A program made the translations under genes and the position numbers. Below are positions 1 through 5,450 of a stretch of 6,062 bases of DNA, piece after piece. Every line of letters begins with the position of its first letter. Position 1 is the stretch's first letter. The DNA lies in contig JAKLHX010000070.1 of NCBI GenBank assembly GCA_022709925.1, forward strand, positions 1 to 6,062. Direction: 5' to 3'. This stretch comes from Candidatus Margulisiibacteriota bacterium. Lineage in GTDB: Bacteria > Margulisbacteria > WOR-1 > JAKLHX01. The notes beneath the pieces are model-generated. The model was not told where the DNA came from. It did not search any database and saw only the letters and a list, made by a program, of their open reading frames with translations.

Positions 1-189
1 TCTTTCAAGAACAAAAGCATAGAACTAACGCATATAAATCTGAACGACGGGACCTGTGAAGGCTTTGCCCACAAACACCTGCCGGTCTTTTCCGTTCAAT
101 ATCATCCGGAGGCGTCACCGGGACCGCATGACAGCTGTTATCTCTTTGATAATTTTATCCGATTGATGAAAAAGGGTTCTTCAAAATAA
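1..189 (+). CDS. carA: Carbamoyl-phosphate synthase small (glutaminase) subunit, C-terminal fragment
   Basis: This is the last 62 codons and TAA stop of CarA; the rest lies left of the window. CarA hydrolyses glutamine and passes ammonia to CarB to make carbamoyl phosphate for pyrimidine and arginine synthesis in the cytoplasm. The fragment reads [17 protein letters not shown] and then a YLFDNFI tail, which is the characteristic end of the class I glutamine amidotransferase domain of CarA. H35 and E37 of the fragment (HPEAS) correspond to the His and Glu of the Cys-His-Glu catalytic triad; the nucleophilic Cys is outside the window. The stop directly abuts the ATG of the kinase-like gene, so the two are probably co-transcribed. 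carB does not follow, which is different from the usual carAB order. Family assignment is secure despite the short length. Confidence 0.95.
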   Translation, partial: SFKNKSIELTHINLNDGTCEGFAHKHLPVFSVQYHPEASPGPHDSCYLFDNFIRLMKKGSSK

Positions 190-1263
190 ATGGATCGGAT
201 ACTCAAAAGCAAATATAAAATCCTCGACAAGATTGCCGACAGCCCTTCCCATGTGACCTATAAAGGCACTATGGTGGATTCCGACAAAAACATAGTAATA
301 AAGATCTATCGCAGGCAATATCTGAACAGCGTCCTGATCAAGCAGCTGAAAAAAGATATAAGCAGGCTTTCAAAACTAGACAGCCCTTTCATCCCAAGAT
401 TGATCGACGGGGATTACGGATGGCAGGGTTTTTATTTCATAAGGGAATTCGTAGAAGGGACCAGCCTGCAGGAGATAAAAAAACCGATAGAACCGGAAAC
501 GGTGACCAATATAGCTCTCAGTATATGCGAAGCCTTGTCCGCGGCACATTCTACCGGGACCGTTCACGGGTCCCTGACCCCGGAGAATATATTCATAAGT
601 TCCGGGAACAGCCGGGTCAAAGCGGCTGACTTCGGGATCAAAAAAGCCGTGGCCTATCCGGTAGACCAGAAAGCAAAGTGGCTTTTTGACGCTTCTTCGC
701 TTTATGCTCCGGCGGAGGTTCTGCTGGGCGAAGAGCCTTCTTTCAGGTCGGATATCTACCAGACCGGGCTTTTGATATTCTTTATGCTTACGGGACAATT
801 GCCGCTCAGGAGCAAACAAGACCTGAAGTTCGTAGTTGAAAAGATCAAGGACGAACCTCTCCTGCCTTCGCAGTTGAACGGGAAAGCGCCAAAATACCTG
901 GATGAGATCGTTTTCAGGTGCCTGGAAAAAGATCCCCTGATGCGTTTCGAGAGCGTAGAGGAACTTGCAGAATGCCTAAGGTCAAAATCCGTAGCTCCCA
1001 GGAACAGAACGTTCATAGATATGCTTGAGATCGACTATTCCGAGGAGCCAGCCCCTAAAAAACTGGAAGAGCCCGTCGAGGAACCACTGGAGATCGTTCC
1101 GGAAAAGAAACCGTTAAAAGAAAGCAGCATTCTTGAAGAGCGGCATTTCGAAGAAAAGAACGAAGAGATAAACATGTTCAGGTGGGTTTTTATGGCCGTA
1201 TGGCTTGCCATTGCCGCGGGAATAATATATTCTCTAATTAACATTATTCTGATCGGAGAATAA
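190..1263 (+). CDS. Membrane-anchored Ser/Thr protein kinase-fold protein, probable pseudokinase (PknB/PrkC family)
   Basis: This 357-residue protein has a Hanks-type kinase domain (about residues 8-265), an acidic proline-containing linker (about 284-328) and one C-terminal membrane helix (about 330-354) with only a few residues beyond it. The fold is clear: VAIK lysine K38, D56 at the alpha-C Glu position, N133, an intact DFG (D147-G149), a modified APE (A173-P-A-E176), the RSDIY helix-F motif (about 186-190) and the KDPxxR region (248-252). Catalytic features are lost. The glycine loop reads IADSPSHVTYKG (15-26) with none of its three glycines. The catalytic HRDLKPEN is HGSLTPEN (126-133), so the catalytic Asp and Lys are Ser and Thr. 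I infer a pseudokinase acting as scaffold or sensor. The start fits the family, whose kinase domain begins about ten residues in. The Shine-Dalgarno is weak (AAGGG at 172-176, 13 bases upstream), consistent with coupling to carA. The next gene encodes the PASTA part that a normal PknB carries itself. Confidence 0.88.
   Translation: MDRILKSKYKILDKIADSPSHVTYKGTMVDSDKNIVIKIYRRQYLNSVLIKQLKKDISRLSKLDSPFIPRLIDGDYGWQGFYFIREFVEGTSLQEIKKPIEPETVTNIALSICEALSAAHSTGTVHGSLTPENIFISSGNSRVKAADFGIKKAVAYPVDQKAKWLFDASSLYAPAEVLLGEEPSFRSDIYQTGLLIFFMLTGQLPLRSKQDLKFVVEKIKDEPLLPSQLNGKAPKYLDEIVFRCLEKDPLMRFESVEELAECLRSKSVAPRNRTFIDMLEIDYSEEPAPKKLEEPVEEPLEIVPEKKPLKESSILEERHFEEKNEEINMFRWVFMAVWLAIAAGIIYSLINIILIGE
1255..1258 (+). 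promoter_or_regulatory. Ribosome binding site of the PASTA gene
   Basis: GGAG lies 7 bases before the ATG at 1266, inside the last codons of the kinase-like gene. The good spacing supports 1266 as the true start and therefore supports two separate proteins, not one frameshifted chain. Confidence 0.7.
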
Positions 1264-1265
1264 AA

Positions 1266-1853
1266 ATGGAAACGACTTTCTATCTGATCGCCGCCGCCGT
1301 GATACTGGCTTTCATGGGATACATGATCGGTATCGGAAAGATATTGCTGAAACCGTCGGTACTGCTCGGCATGGCGGTCATACTCCTCCTTCCTTTCGCG
1401 CTTAATTTTTTCATATGGTACTACGCGAGCTCGACACCGGAAACGGTCATCCCTGATGTGATGGGAATGGCAAGCGAAAAAGCCATAGAACAATTGCAAG
1501 ACTCCGGATTGGACGGAGAGGTGATCGGCGTTTCGTTCTCAAAAGAACCGAGCGGGACGGTGATCTCTCAAAGGCCGGCAGCAGGTAAAAGGGTAAAAGA
1601 AGGCAGAACGATAAGTCTTATAGTGAGCGCCACGGAAACTACCGTTACTGTCCCCGATGTGATAGGCAAGACCTCCGAAGAAGCGGCCTCTGTTTTGAGC
1701 AGTTACGGGTTGGCCGTGGGAAAAGTCAATTACATCTATTCCGACGCCGGGGAAGGGATAATAACTGAGCAGTCCCCATCATCAGGGAATACCGCGATGA
1801 AAGGGTCGGAAATATCCGTGACCATCATGATGAGAAAGGAAGAAAATGATTAA
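1266..1853 (+). CDS. Membrane protein with two extracytoplasmic PASTA domains
   Basis: This 195-residue protein has two membrane helices (about 5-27 and 32-54) joined by a short loop with lysines (K25, K29), then two PASTA domains (about 60-122 and 127-189). Each PASTA repeat shows the expected elements: a PDV-(I/M)-G start (IPDVMG at 62-67, VPDVIG at 129-134), the A..L...GL helix (EKAIEQLQDSGL and EEAASVLSSYGL), a Q-x-P-x-x-G turn (QRPAAG, QSPSSG) and a final beta strand. By the positive-inside rule the loop is cytoplasmic and the PASTA domains are outside. PASTA domains in PknB/PrkC/Stk1 kinases and some penicillin-binding proteins bind peptidoglycan fragments, muropeptides or beta-lactams. 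Here they stand alone, directly downstream of a kinase-fold protein with its own membrane helix. I infer that the two form a split receptor. The end overlaps rpe by 8 bases. Confidence 0.9.
   Translation: METTFYLIAAAVILAFMGYMIGIGKILLKPSVLLGMAVILLLPFALNFFIWYYASSTPETVIPDVMGMASEKAIEQLQDSGLDGEVIGVSFSKEPSGTVISQRPAAGKRVKEGRTISLIVSATETTVTVPDVIGKTSEEAASVLSSYGLAVGKVNYIYSDAGEGIITEQSPSSGNTAMKGSEISVTIMMRKEEND
1836..1840 (+). promoter_or_regulatory. Ribosome binding site of rpe
   Basis: AAGGA lies 5 bases before the ATG at 1846, inside the 3' end of the PASTA gene. Together with the 8-base gene overlap it indicates translational coupling and fixes the rpe start. Confidence 0.75.
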
Positions 1854-2508
1854 GATAGCTCCTTCCATACTTTCCGCCGATTTTTCAAGGCTTGGTGAAG
1901 AAATAGCAAAGGTGGGATCCTGCGGGGCCGATATGGTCCACGTAGATGTGATGGACGGACATTTTGTCCCCAACATAACCATGGGGCCTCTTGTCGTAAA
2001 AGCACTGAAAAAAATAACAAAACTGCCTATAGACGTCCACCTGATGATAACCGACCCTGAAAAATATATCCGGCCGTTCGCCGAAGCCGGAAGCGACATA
2101 ATATCTTTCCACGCAGAAGCCGTTAAAGACCCTATGGCGGTTATAAACGAGATAAAAAAATACGGCAAGGTCCCGGCTTTAGCGGTAAACCCGGATTCCG
2201 ACATCCCCTGGACCGCAGGATTGACTGAACATATCGGCATGGTGCTTTTCATGACCGTATTCCCTGGTTTTGAAGGGCAGAAATTCATGCCGCAGGTGCT
2301 TCCAAAAATAAAGAAATTCAAGGAAGAGATTGATAAAAAAGGACTCAAGATAGACATAGAGGTCGACGGAGGAATAAACGAAAAGACCGCAGCGAATGTG
2401 ATAGAAGCCGGAGCCAATGTGCTTGTAGCGGGATCTGCAATATTCTATTCCAAAGACTATAAAGCCTCTATTGAATCGATAAGGAATGCAAAAAAGCAAG
2501 CCGTCTAA
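1846..2508 (+). CDS. rpe: Ribulose-phosphate 3-epimerase
   Basis: Rpe interconverts D-ribulose 5-phosphate and D-xylulose 5-phosphate in the pentose phosphate pathway, in the cytoplasm. At 220 residues it has the usual family length and a full TIM-barrel series of motifs: KIAPSILSADF at the start, VHVDVMDGHFVPN (31-43), DVHLM (63-67), a loop MTVFPGFEGQKFMP (136-149), IEVDGGIN (171-178) and VLVAGSAIF (192-200). The expected metal ligands are present as H32, D34, H65 and D174; D34 and D174 are also the acid/base pair. Two positions in the loop over the active site are unusual: F139 where bacterial enzymes mostly have Asn, and E143 where the family has Gly (GFGGQ). The position after a PASTA kinase region matches the prkC-rsgA-rpe order of Firmicutes. 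The 3' end overlaps ribD by 23 bases. Function is assigned with high confidence; a related phosphosugar epimerase such as an allulose-6-phosphate epimerase is a less likely alternative. Confidence 0.94.
   Translation: MIKIAPSILSADFSRLGEEIAKVGSCGADMVHVDVMDGHFVPNITMGPLVVKALKKITKLPIDVHLMITDPEKYIRPFAEAGSDIISFHAEAVKDPMAVINEIKKYGKVPALAVNPDSDIPWTAGLTEHIGMVLFMTVFPGFEGQKFMPQVLPKIKKFKEEIDKKGLKIDIEVDGGINEKTAANVIEAGANVLVAGSAIFYSKDYKASIESIRNAKKQAV
2481..2485 (+). promoter_or_regulatory. Purine-rich AAGGA directly abutting the ribD start (start ambiguous)
   Basis: AAGGA touches the ATG at 2486 with no spacer, which is too close for normal initiation there. The in-frame stop TAA at 2480-2482 rules out any earlier start. 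The next ATG, at 2528, has AAGG at 2521-2524 with a 3-base spacer, also short. RibD homologues usually have several residues (D-x-x-[FY]-M) before the helix starting M-x-x-A-L, which favours 2486. Coupling to rpe termination may compensate for the poor site. Confidence 0.4.
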
Positions 2509-3619
2509 AACTAAAGATATAAGGTTCATGAAAAAAGCTCTCGCAATAGCCGGGGCCGTGATAGGAATGGTCTCGCCCGATCCGGCAGTAGGCGCTGTGA
2601 TCGTAAAGAACGGGCGGATGATCTCGACCGGCTTCCACGATCAGCATAAGACCCCGCATGCAGAGGCTTTTGCCATCAGAAAGGCAGGAAAGAAAGCAAA
2701 GGGAGCGGACCTGTATATAAATCTTGAGCCTTGCTGCCACTACGGGAACAATCCTCCCTGTACCGACGCAATAATAAAGGCCGGGATAAAAAGGGTTTTT
2801 GTGTCCATGAAAGACCCCAATCCTTTGGTAAACGGCAGGGGATTTAAAAAACTCGAGAAGGCCGGGATAAAAGTAATAAAAGGATTGATGGAAAAAGAAG
2901 CAAAAAAACTCAATGAGTTCTTTATAAAGCACATCACCACCCGCAGGCCATTCGTCATATTAAAGACGGCAATGAGCCTTGACGGCAAGACCGCGACAAA
3001 ACACGGCGAAAGCAAATGGATAACCGGCCTTGATTCCAGAAAACGCGTACACGAATTAAGATCATGTGTGGACGCGGTAATGGTCGGCATCGGGACCGTG
3101 TTGAAAGACGACCCTCTTTTGACAAGCCGCTATACAAAATATAAAAAACAACCGCTGAGGATAATCCTTGACAGTAAAGCAAGGACTCCCCTATCAAGCA
3201 AAGTCGTGAAAGATACCGGCACAAGGACCCTTATCGCGGTCACCGGGGCAGCTCCTTCAAAAAGGATCTCCGCGCTGGAAAAGGCCGGTTGCAAGATAAT
3301 AAAAACAAGGTCTGACAATGGACTCATAGACCTGAAAGCCTTGACGAAAACATTGGGAAAAATGAACATCTCGAGCGTAATGATCGAAGGAGGGGCCAGC
3401 ACGGCGGGAAGCGCAATTGAAAGCGGCATCGTAGACAAAGTAATCTTCTTTGTATCCCCGAAAATAATCGGCGGCAAAGATTCCGTCCCTGCGATCGGAG
3501 GAAAAGGGATCTCTCTTCTAAAAAATGCCGTAAAAGTCTCGGATATGGAATTTAAGAACAGCGAAGAAGATATCGTCATTGAAGGATATATAAAAAACAA
3601 AAAAGGAGCCGACAGATGA
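2486..3619 (+). CDS. ribD: Bifunctional diaminohydroxyphosphoribosylaminopyrimidine deaminase / 5-amino-6-(5-phosphoribosylamino)uracil reductase
   Basis: RibD carries out the deamination and then the NADPH-dependent ribosyl reduction of the pyrimidine intermediate that follows GTP cyclohydrolase II in riboflavin synthesis. The 377 residues are a normal length for the two-domain enzyme. The N-terminal cytidine-deaminase-like domain (about 11-150) has the zinc site: H58 and catalytic E60 (PHAEAFA), C83 in LEPCCHYG and C92 in PPCTD, followed by RVFVSMKDPNPLVNGRG. The reductase domain (about 155-370) shows RPFVILKTAMSLDGK, SKWITG, DAVMVGIGTVLKDDPLLT and the nucleotide-binding IEGGAS (300-305). 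Two deaminase-pocket positions differ from the common pattern: PNP is PDP (D32) and HYGK is HYGN (N88). No other rib gene is adjacent. ribD overlaps rpe by 23 bases and the next gene by 4 (ATGA). Ribulose 5-phosphate, Rpe's substrate, is the other precursor of riboflavin, which may explain the pairing. Confidence 0.95.
   Translation: MQKSKPSKTKDIRFMKKALAIAGAVIGMVSPDPAVGAVIVKNGRMISTGFHDQHKTPHAEAFAIRKAGKKAKGADLYINLEPCCHYGNNPPCTDAIIKAGIKRVFVSMKDPNPLVNGRGFKKLEKAGIKVIKGLMEKEAKKLNEFFIKHITTRRPFVILKTAMSLDGKTATKHGESKWITGLDSRKRVHELRSCVDAVMVGIGTVLKDDPLLTSRYTKYKKQPLRIILDSKARTPLSSKVVKDTGTRTLIAVTGAAPSKRISALEKAGCKIIKTRSDNGLIDLKALTKTLGKMNISSVMIEGGASTAGSAIESGIVDKVIFFVSPKIIGGKDSVPAIGGKGISLLKNAVKVSDMEFKNSEEDIVIEGYIKNKKGADR
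3604..3608 (+). promoter_or_regulatory. Ribosome binding site of the UbiA-family gene
   Basis: AGGAG (within AAAAGGAG) lies 7 bases before the ATG at 3616 and is the strongest Shine-Dalgarno in the window. It fixes the start, whose ATG overlaps the ribD TGA as ATGA. Confidence 0.8.
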
Positions 3620-4476
3620 AAGTCCTTGAATCTATATTGATAACAATGCGTCCGCACAGGATGCCCAGGATCGCGATAATATTCCTGCCGCTCATATTCT
3701 CCGGAGCTCCTTTGAATTTCGTCTATCTTCTTAAGATCCTTGTAGGCTTTTTCATATTTTGCCTGCTTACCGGAGCGATAAACATAATCGAGGACATAAC
3801 CCGGCGCGAAAAAGAGAGAACGGATAACATAAAAAGGCTTATGCCCATAGCAAGCGGAGAGTTAAGCGTCAACAAGGCAGAATTCGCTATAGGAGCGATA
3901 TTGATCGGCTGTTTCGTAGCGTCTTTTTTTCTGGGGTCCGGATTCGGACTGGCGGCGATGGCCTATTTCTTTATCTCTCTGGCGTATTTTTTATTCTTGA
4001 ACAAACTGATCTTCATAGATGCGATGACCGTAGGGGTGAATTCGGCTCTGCTTATAACGGCGGGGACACTTGCAATATCAAAACCCATATCCGCCTGGCT
4101 GATGTTCTTCGTGTTCTCAATAACCCTTTTTATGGTGTTCTCTTCCCGCATGAGGGACATCATCATCTCTAAAAAGATCGGCGAAGAACCGTCCAAGATC
4201 TATGATGAAAAAAACCTTGAGCAGACCATAAATATAACGGCCTCTCTGGCTGTAATGGTATATTCGCTGTACTGCCTGACAACAATTGACGGAATGAGAT
4301 ACAACCTGATCTATACCATCCCTTTCGTTATCTACGGGACTTACAGGACTCTTTATCTCATTAACGACAACATCACCGAAAAACCGCTTGAAAGACTTTT
4401 GATAAGAGATATTTTTTTCGCGGGGAACCTGGCTGTTTGGGTCGTGCTCACATCCGTACTGCTGGCTGTATTTTAA
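3616..4476 (+). CDS. UbiA-superfamily integral membrane protein, decaprenyl-phosphate phosphoribosyltransferase-like, divergent active site
   Basis: This 286-residue protein is very hydrophobic, with about nine predicted membrane helices (roughly 17-30, 36-56, 91-107, 110-128, 133-152, 158-176, 206-222, 231-248, 266-285), the usual UbiA number. Landmarks point to the branch that moves phosphoribose from PRPP to a polyprenyl phosphate: RPH near the start (12-14), KRLMPIASGELS (73-84) where the family has K-x-x-RPIASG-x-L, SSRMRDI (176-182) at the place of the family's KRxxE, IPFVIYGTYRTLYL (235-248) and ERLLIRD (259-265). The first Asp-rich motif, normally NDxxDxxxD, reads E59-D60-x-x-R63-x-x-x-E67, and the Arg before PIASG is Met. 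Key metal-binding residues are therefore partly replaced, so substrate and activity are uncertain. It ends the + strand block, translationally coupled to ribD. The superfamily is sure; the subfamily is a motif-based inference from memory. Confidence 0.78.
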   Translation: MKVLESILITMRPHRMPRIAIIFLPLIFSGAPLNFVYLLKILVGFFIFCLLTGAINIIEDITRREKERTDNIKRLMPIASGELSVNKAEFAIGAILIGCFVASFFLGSGFGLAAMAYFFISLAYFLFLNKLIFIDAMTVGVNSALLITAGTLAISKPISAWLMFFVFSITLFMVFSSRMRDIIISKKIGEEPSKIYDEKNLEQTINITASLAVMVYSLYCLTTIDGMRYNLIYTIPFVIYGTYRTLYLINDNITEKPLERLLIRDIFFAGNLAVWVVLTSVLLAVF

Positions 4477-4477
4477 G

Positions 4478-5407
4478 TTAGTTCTTACCTCGGCTGCCCA
4501 TCAGCAGGAAAAGTACGGCCATTCTTACGGCGACCCCGTTAGTGACCTGCTCAAGGATAACGCTCCTGCTGCTGTCCGCGACATCGCTTGATATCTCAAC
4601 CCCTCTGTTTATCGGCCCGGGGTGCATTATCACCACATCTTTTCTTGCTTTTTCTAGTCGCTCTTTTGTTATGCCGAACAGCTTCGTATATTCTATGAGT
4701 GAAGGGAACAGTCCCTTTTGCTGTCTTTCCATCTGGATCCTGAGGACATTGACAAAATCGGCGTCTTTTATCGCCTCATCCAGATTGTAAGAAACTTTCG
4801 CGCCGGTCGCTTCAATGCCTTTCGGCATAAGAGTGGGAGGGCCGACCAAAGTGACCGAAGCCCCTAGTTTTAACAACCCCCAGGCATTGCTCCTTGCAAC
4901 GCGGCTGTGAAGTATGTCGCCGACAATAACGACTTTCTTGCCCTTTATCGGACCTTTTTTCTCTCTCATCGTGAACATATCAAGCAGCGCCTGCGTAGGG
5001 TGTTCGTTAAACCCGTCCCCCGCATTTATCACCGACCCGGAAATGTTCCTGGCTATAAGATGCGGCGCTCCGGCCATGCTGTGCCTTACTATTATCCCGT
5101 TGACGCCTATAGCTTCCAGGTTTTTTACGGTATCTATAAGTGTCTCTCCCTTGACTGCGCTGCTGGTGGAAGCCGCGATGCTGCTTGAGGAGGCGGAGAG
5201 CATCTTTGCGGCAGTCTCAAATGAATTTTTTGTCCTGGTGCTTGGCTCATAAAAAAGAGTGGTGACGATCTTTCCCTGCAGTGCCGGAGCGGTCCTCATA
5301 GGCCTGGACAGGACCTCTTTCATGGATTCTGCAGTATCAAGGATCAAATTGATCTCGCCGGAGGAAAGTTCTTTCAAGCCAAGAAGGTCTTTTGACTTTA
5401 GGGCCAT
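4478..5407 (-). CDS. pyrB: Aspartate carbamoyltransferase catalytic subunit
   Basis: PyrB joins carbamoyl phosphate and L-aspartate to N-carbamoyl-L-aspartate, the committed step of pyrimidine synthesis in the cytoplasm. The 309 residues match the family length. Motifs in order are FYEPSTRTKNSFE (52-64, carbamoyl phosphate loop S56-T-R-T59), SSAVKGETLIDT (82-93, with K86 of the mobile loop), VRHS (107-110, R108 and H109), NEHPTQALLD (134-143, H136 and Q139), VGDILHSRVARSN (162-174, R169), VLRIQMERQ (221-229, R223 and Q225 for aspartate), HPGPINRGVEI (262-272) and QVTNGVAVRMA (287-297). All expected ligands are present, so it should be active. No pyrI or pyrC is next to it. carA, the supplier of carbamoyl phosphate, sits over 4 kb away on the other strand. 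Its stop is separated by one base from the stop of the convergent UbiA-like gene. It is probably transcribed alone from the promoter at 5428-5436. Confidence 0.97.
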   Translation of the reverse strand: MALKSKDLLGLKELSSGEINLILDTAESMKEVLSRPMRTAPALQGKIVTTLFYEPSTRTKNSFETAAKMLSASSSSIAASTSSAVKGETLIDTVKNLEAIGVNGIIVRHSMAGAPHLIARNISGSVINAGDGFNEHPTQALLDMFTMREKKGPIKGKKVVIVGDILHSRVARSNAWGLLKLGASVTLVGPPTLMPKGIEATGAKVSYNLDEAIKDADFVNVLRIQMERQQKGLFPSLIEYTKLFGITKERLEKARKDVVIMHPGPINRGVEISSDVADSSRSVILEQVTNGVAVRMAVLFLLMGSRGKN

Positions 5408-5417
5408 GTTGATTTTT

Positions 5418-5423
5418 ACCTCT
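5418..5423 (-). promoter_or_regulatory. Ribosome binding site of pyrB
   Basis: Read on the - strand, AGAGGT precedes the pyrB ATG by about 10 bases. If the promoter at 5428-5436 is correct, this site sits at the very 5' end of the mRNA. Confidence 0.5.
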
Positions 5424-5427
5424 GGCT

Positions 5428-5436
5428 ATTATATCA
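5428..5436 (-). promoter_or_regulatory. Extended -10 promoter element of pyrB
   Basis: The - strand reads TGATATAAT, a perfect extended -10 (TGnTATAAT). No good -35 is seen at the right distance (TTTCAT at 17 bp, poor), as is typical of extended -10 promoters. Predicted transcription start is about 5421-5423, giving a leader of about 15 bases with no room for an attenuator. Confidence 0.6.
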
Positions 5437-5441
5437 TAAAC

Positions 5442-5446
5442 AAGGA
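5442..5446 (+). promoter_or_regulatory. Ribosome binding site of ackA
   Basis: AAGGA lies 4 bases before the ATG at 5451. Spacing is slightly short but acceptable. The ATG at 5446 is in another frame and reaches a stop after two codons, so 5451 is the start. Confidence 0.6.
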
Positions 5447-5450
5447 TGTC

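Larger units (their letters stand above)
5409..5437 (+). promoter_or_regulatory. Candidate sigma-70-type promoter of ackA
   Basis: TTGATT (5409-5414) and TATCAT (5432-5437) are separated by 17 bases, matching 4/6 and 5/6 of the -35 and -10 consensus. The predicted start, near 5442-5445, would leave only a few bases before the ATG at 5451, so the transcript would be almost leaderless. The -10 overlaps the pyrB extended -10 on the other strand. The evidence is sequence match only. Confidence 0.45.

Noticed and set aside
1260..1268. Possibility that kinase and PASTA genes are one gene broken by a sequencing frameshift.
   Set aside because: The kinase ends after a complete membrane helix, the PASTA protein begins with its own Shine-Dalgarno and two helices, and joining them would give three membrane helices, unlike a PknB chain.
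1782..2417. A 211-codon open frame on the - strand opposite the PASTA gene end and rpe.
   Set aside because: It lies antisense to rpe, whose motifs are unambiguous. Its translation is Ser/Ile/Phe-rich with no recognisable domain, and it is a by-product of rpe codon use.
3130..3657. A 175-codon - strand frame opposite the ribD reductase domain.
   Set aside because: It has no family motif and is fully covered by well-conserved ribD sequence on the + strand.
4455..4510. CTGCTG and CAGCAG on either side of the convergent stops as a terminator hairpin.
   Set aside because: The arms are only six bases, the loop is near 40 bases and no T-run follows on either strand.
4914..5252. + strand open frames inside pyrB.
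   Set aside because: They are shadows of pyrB, where every catalytic motif is on the - strand. They have no ribosome binding site or domain of their own.
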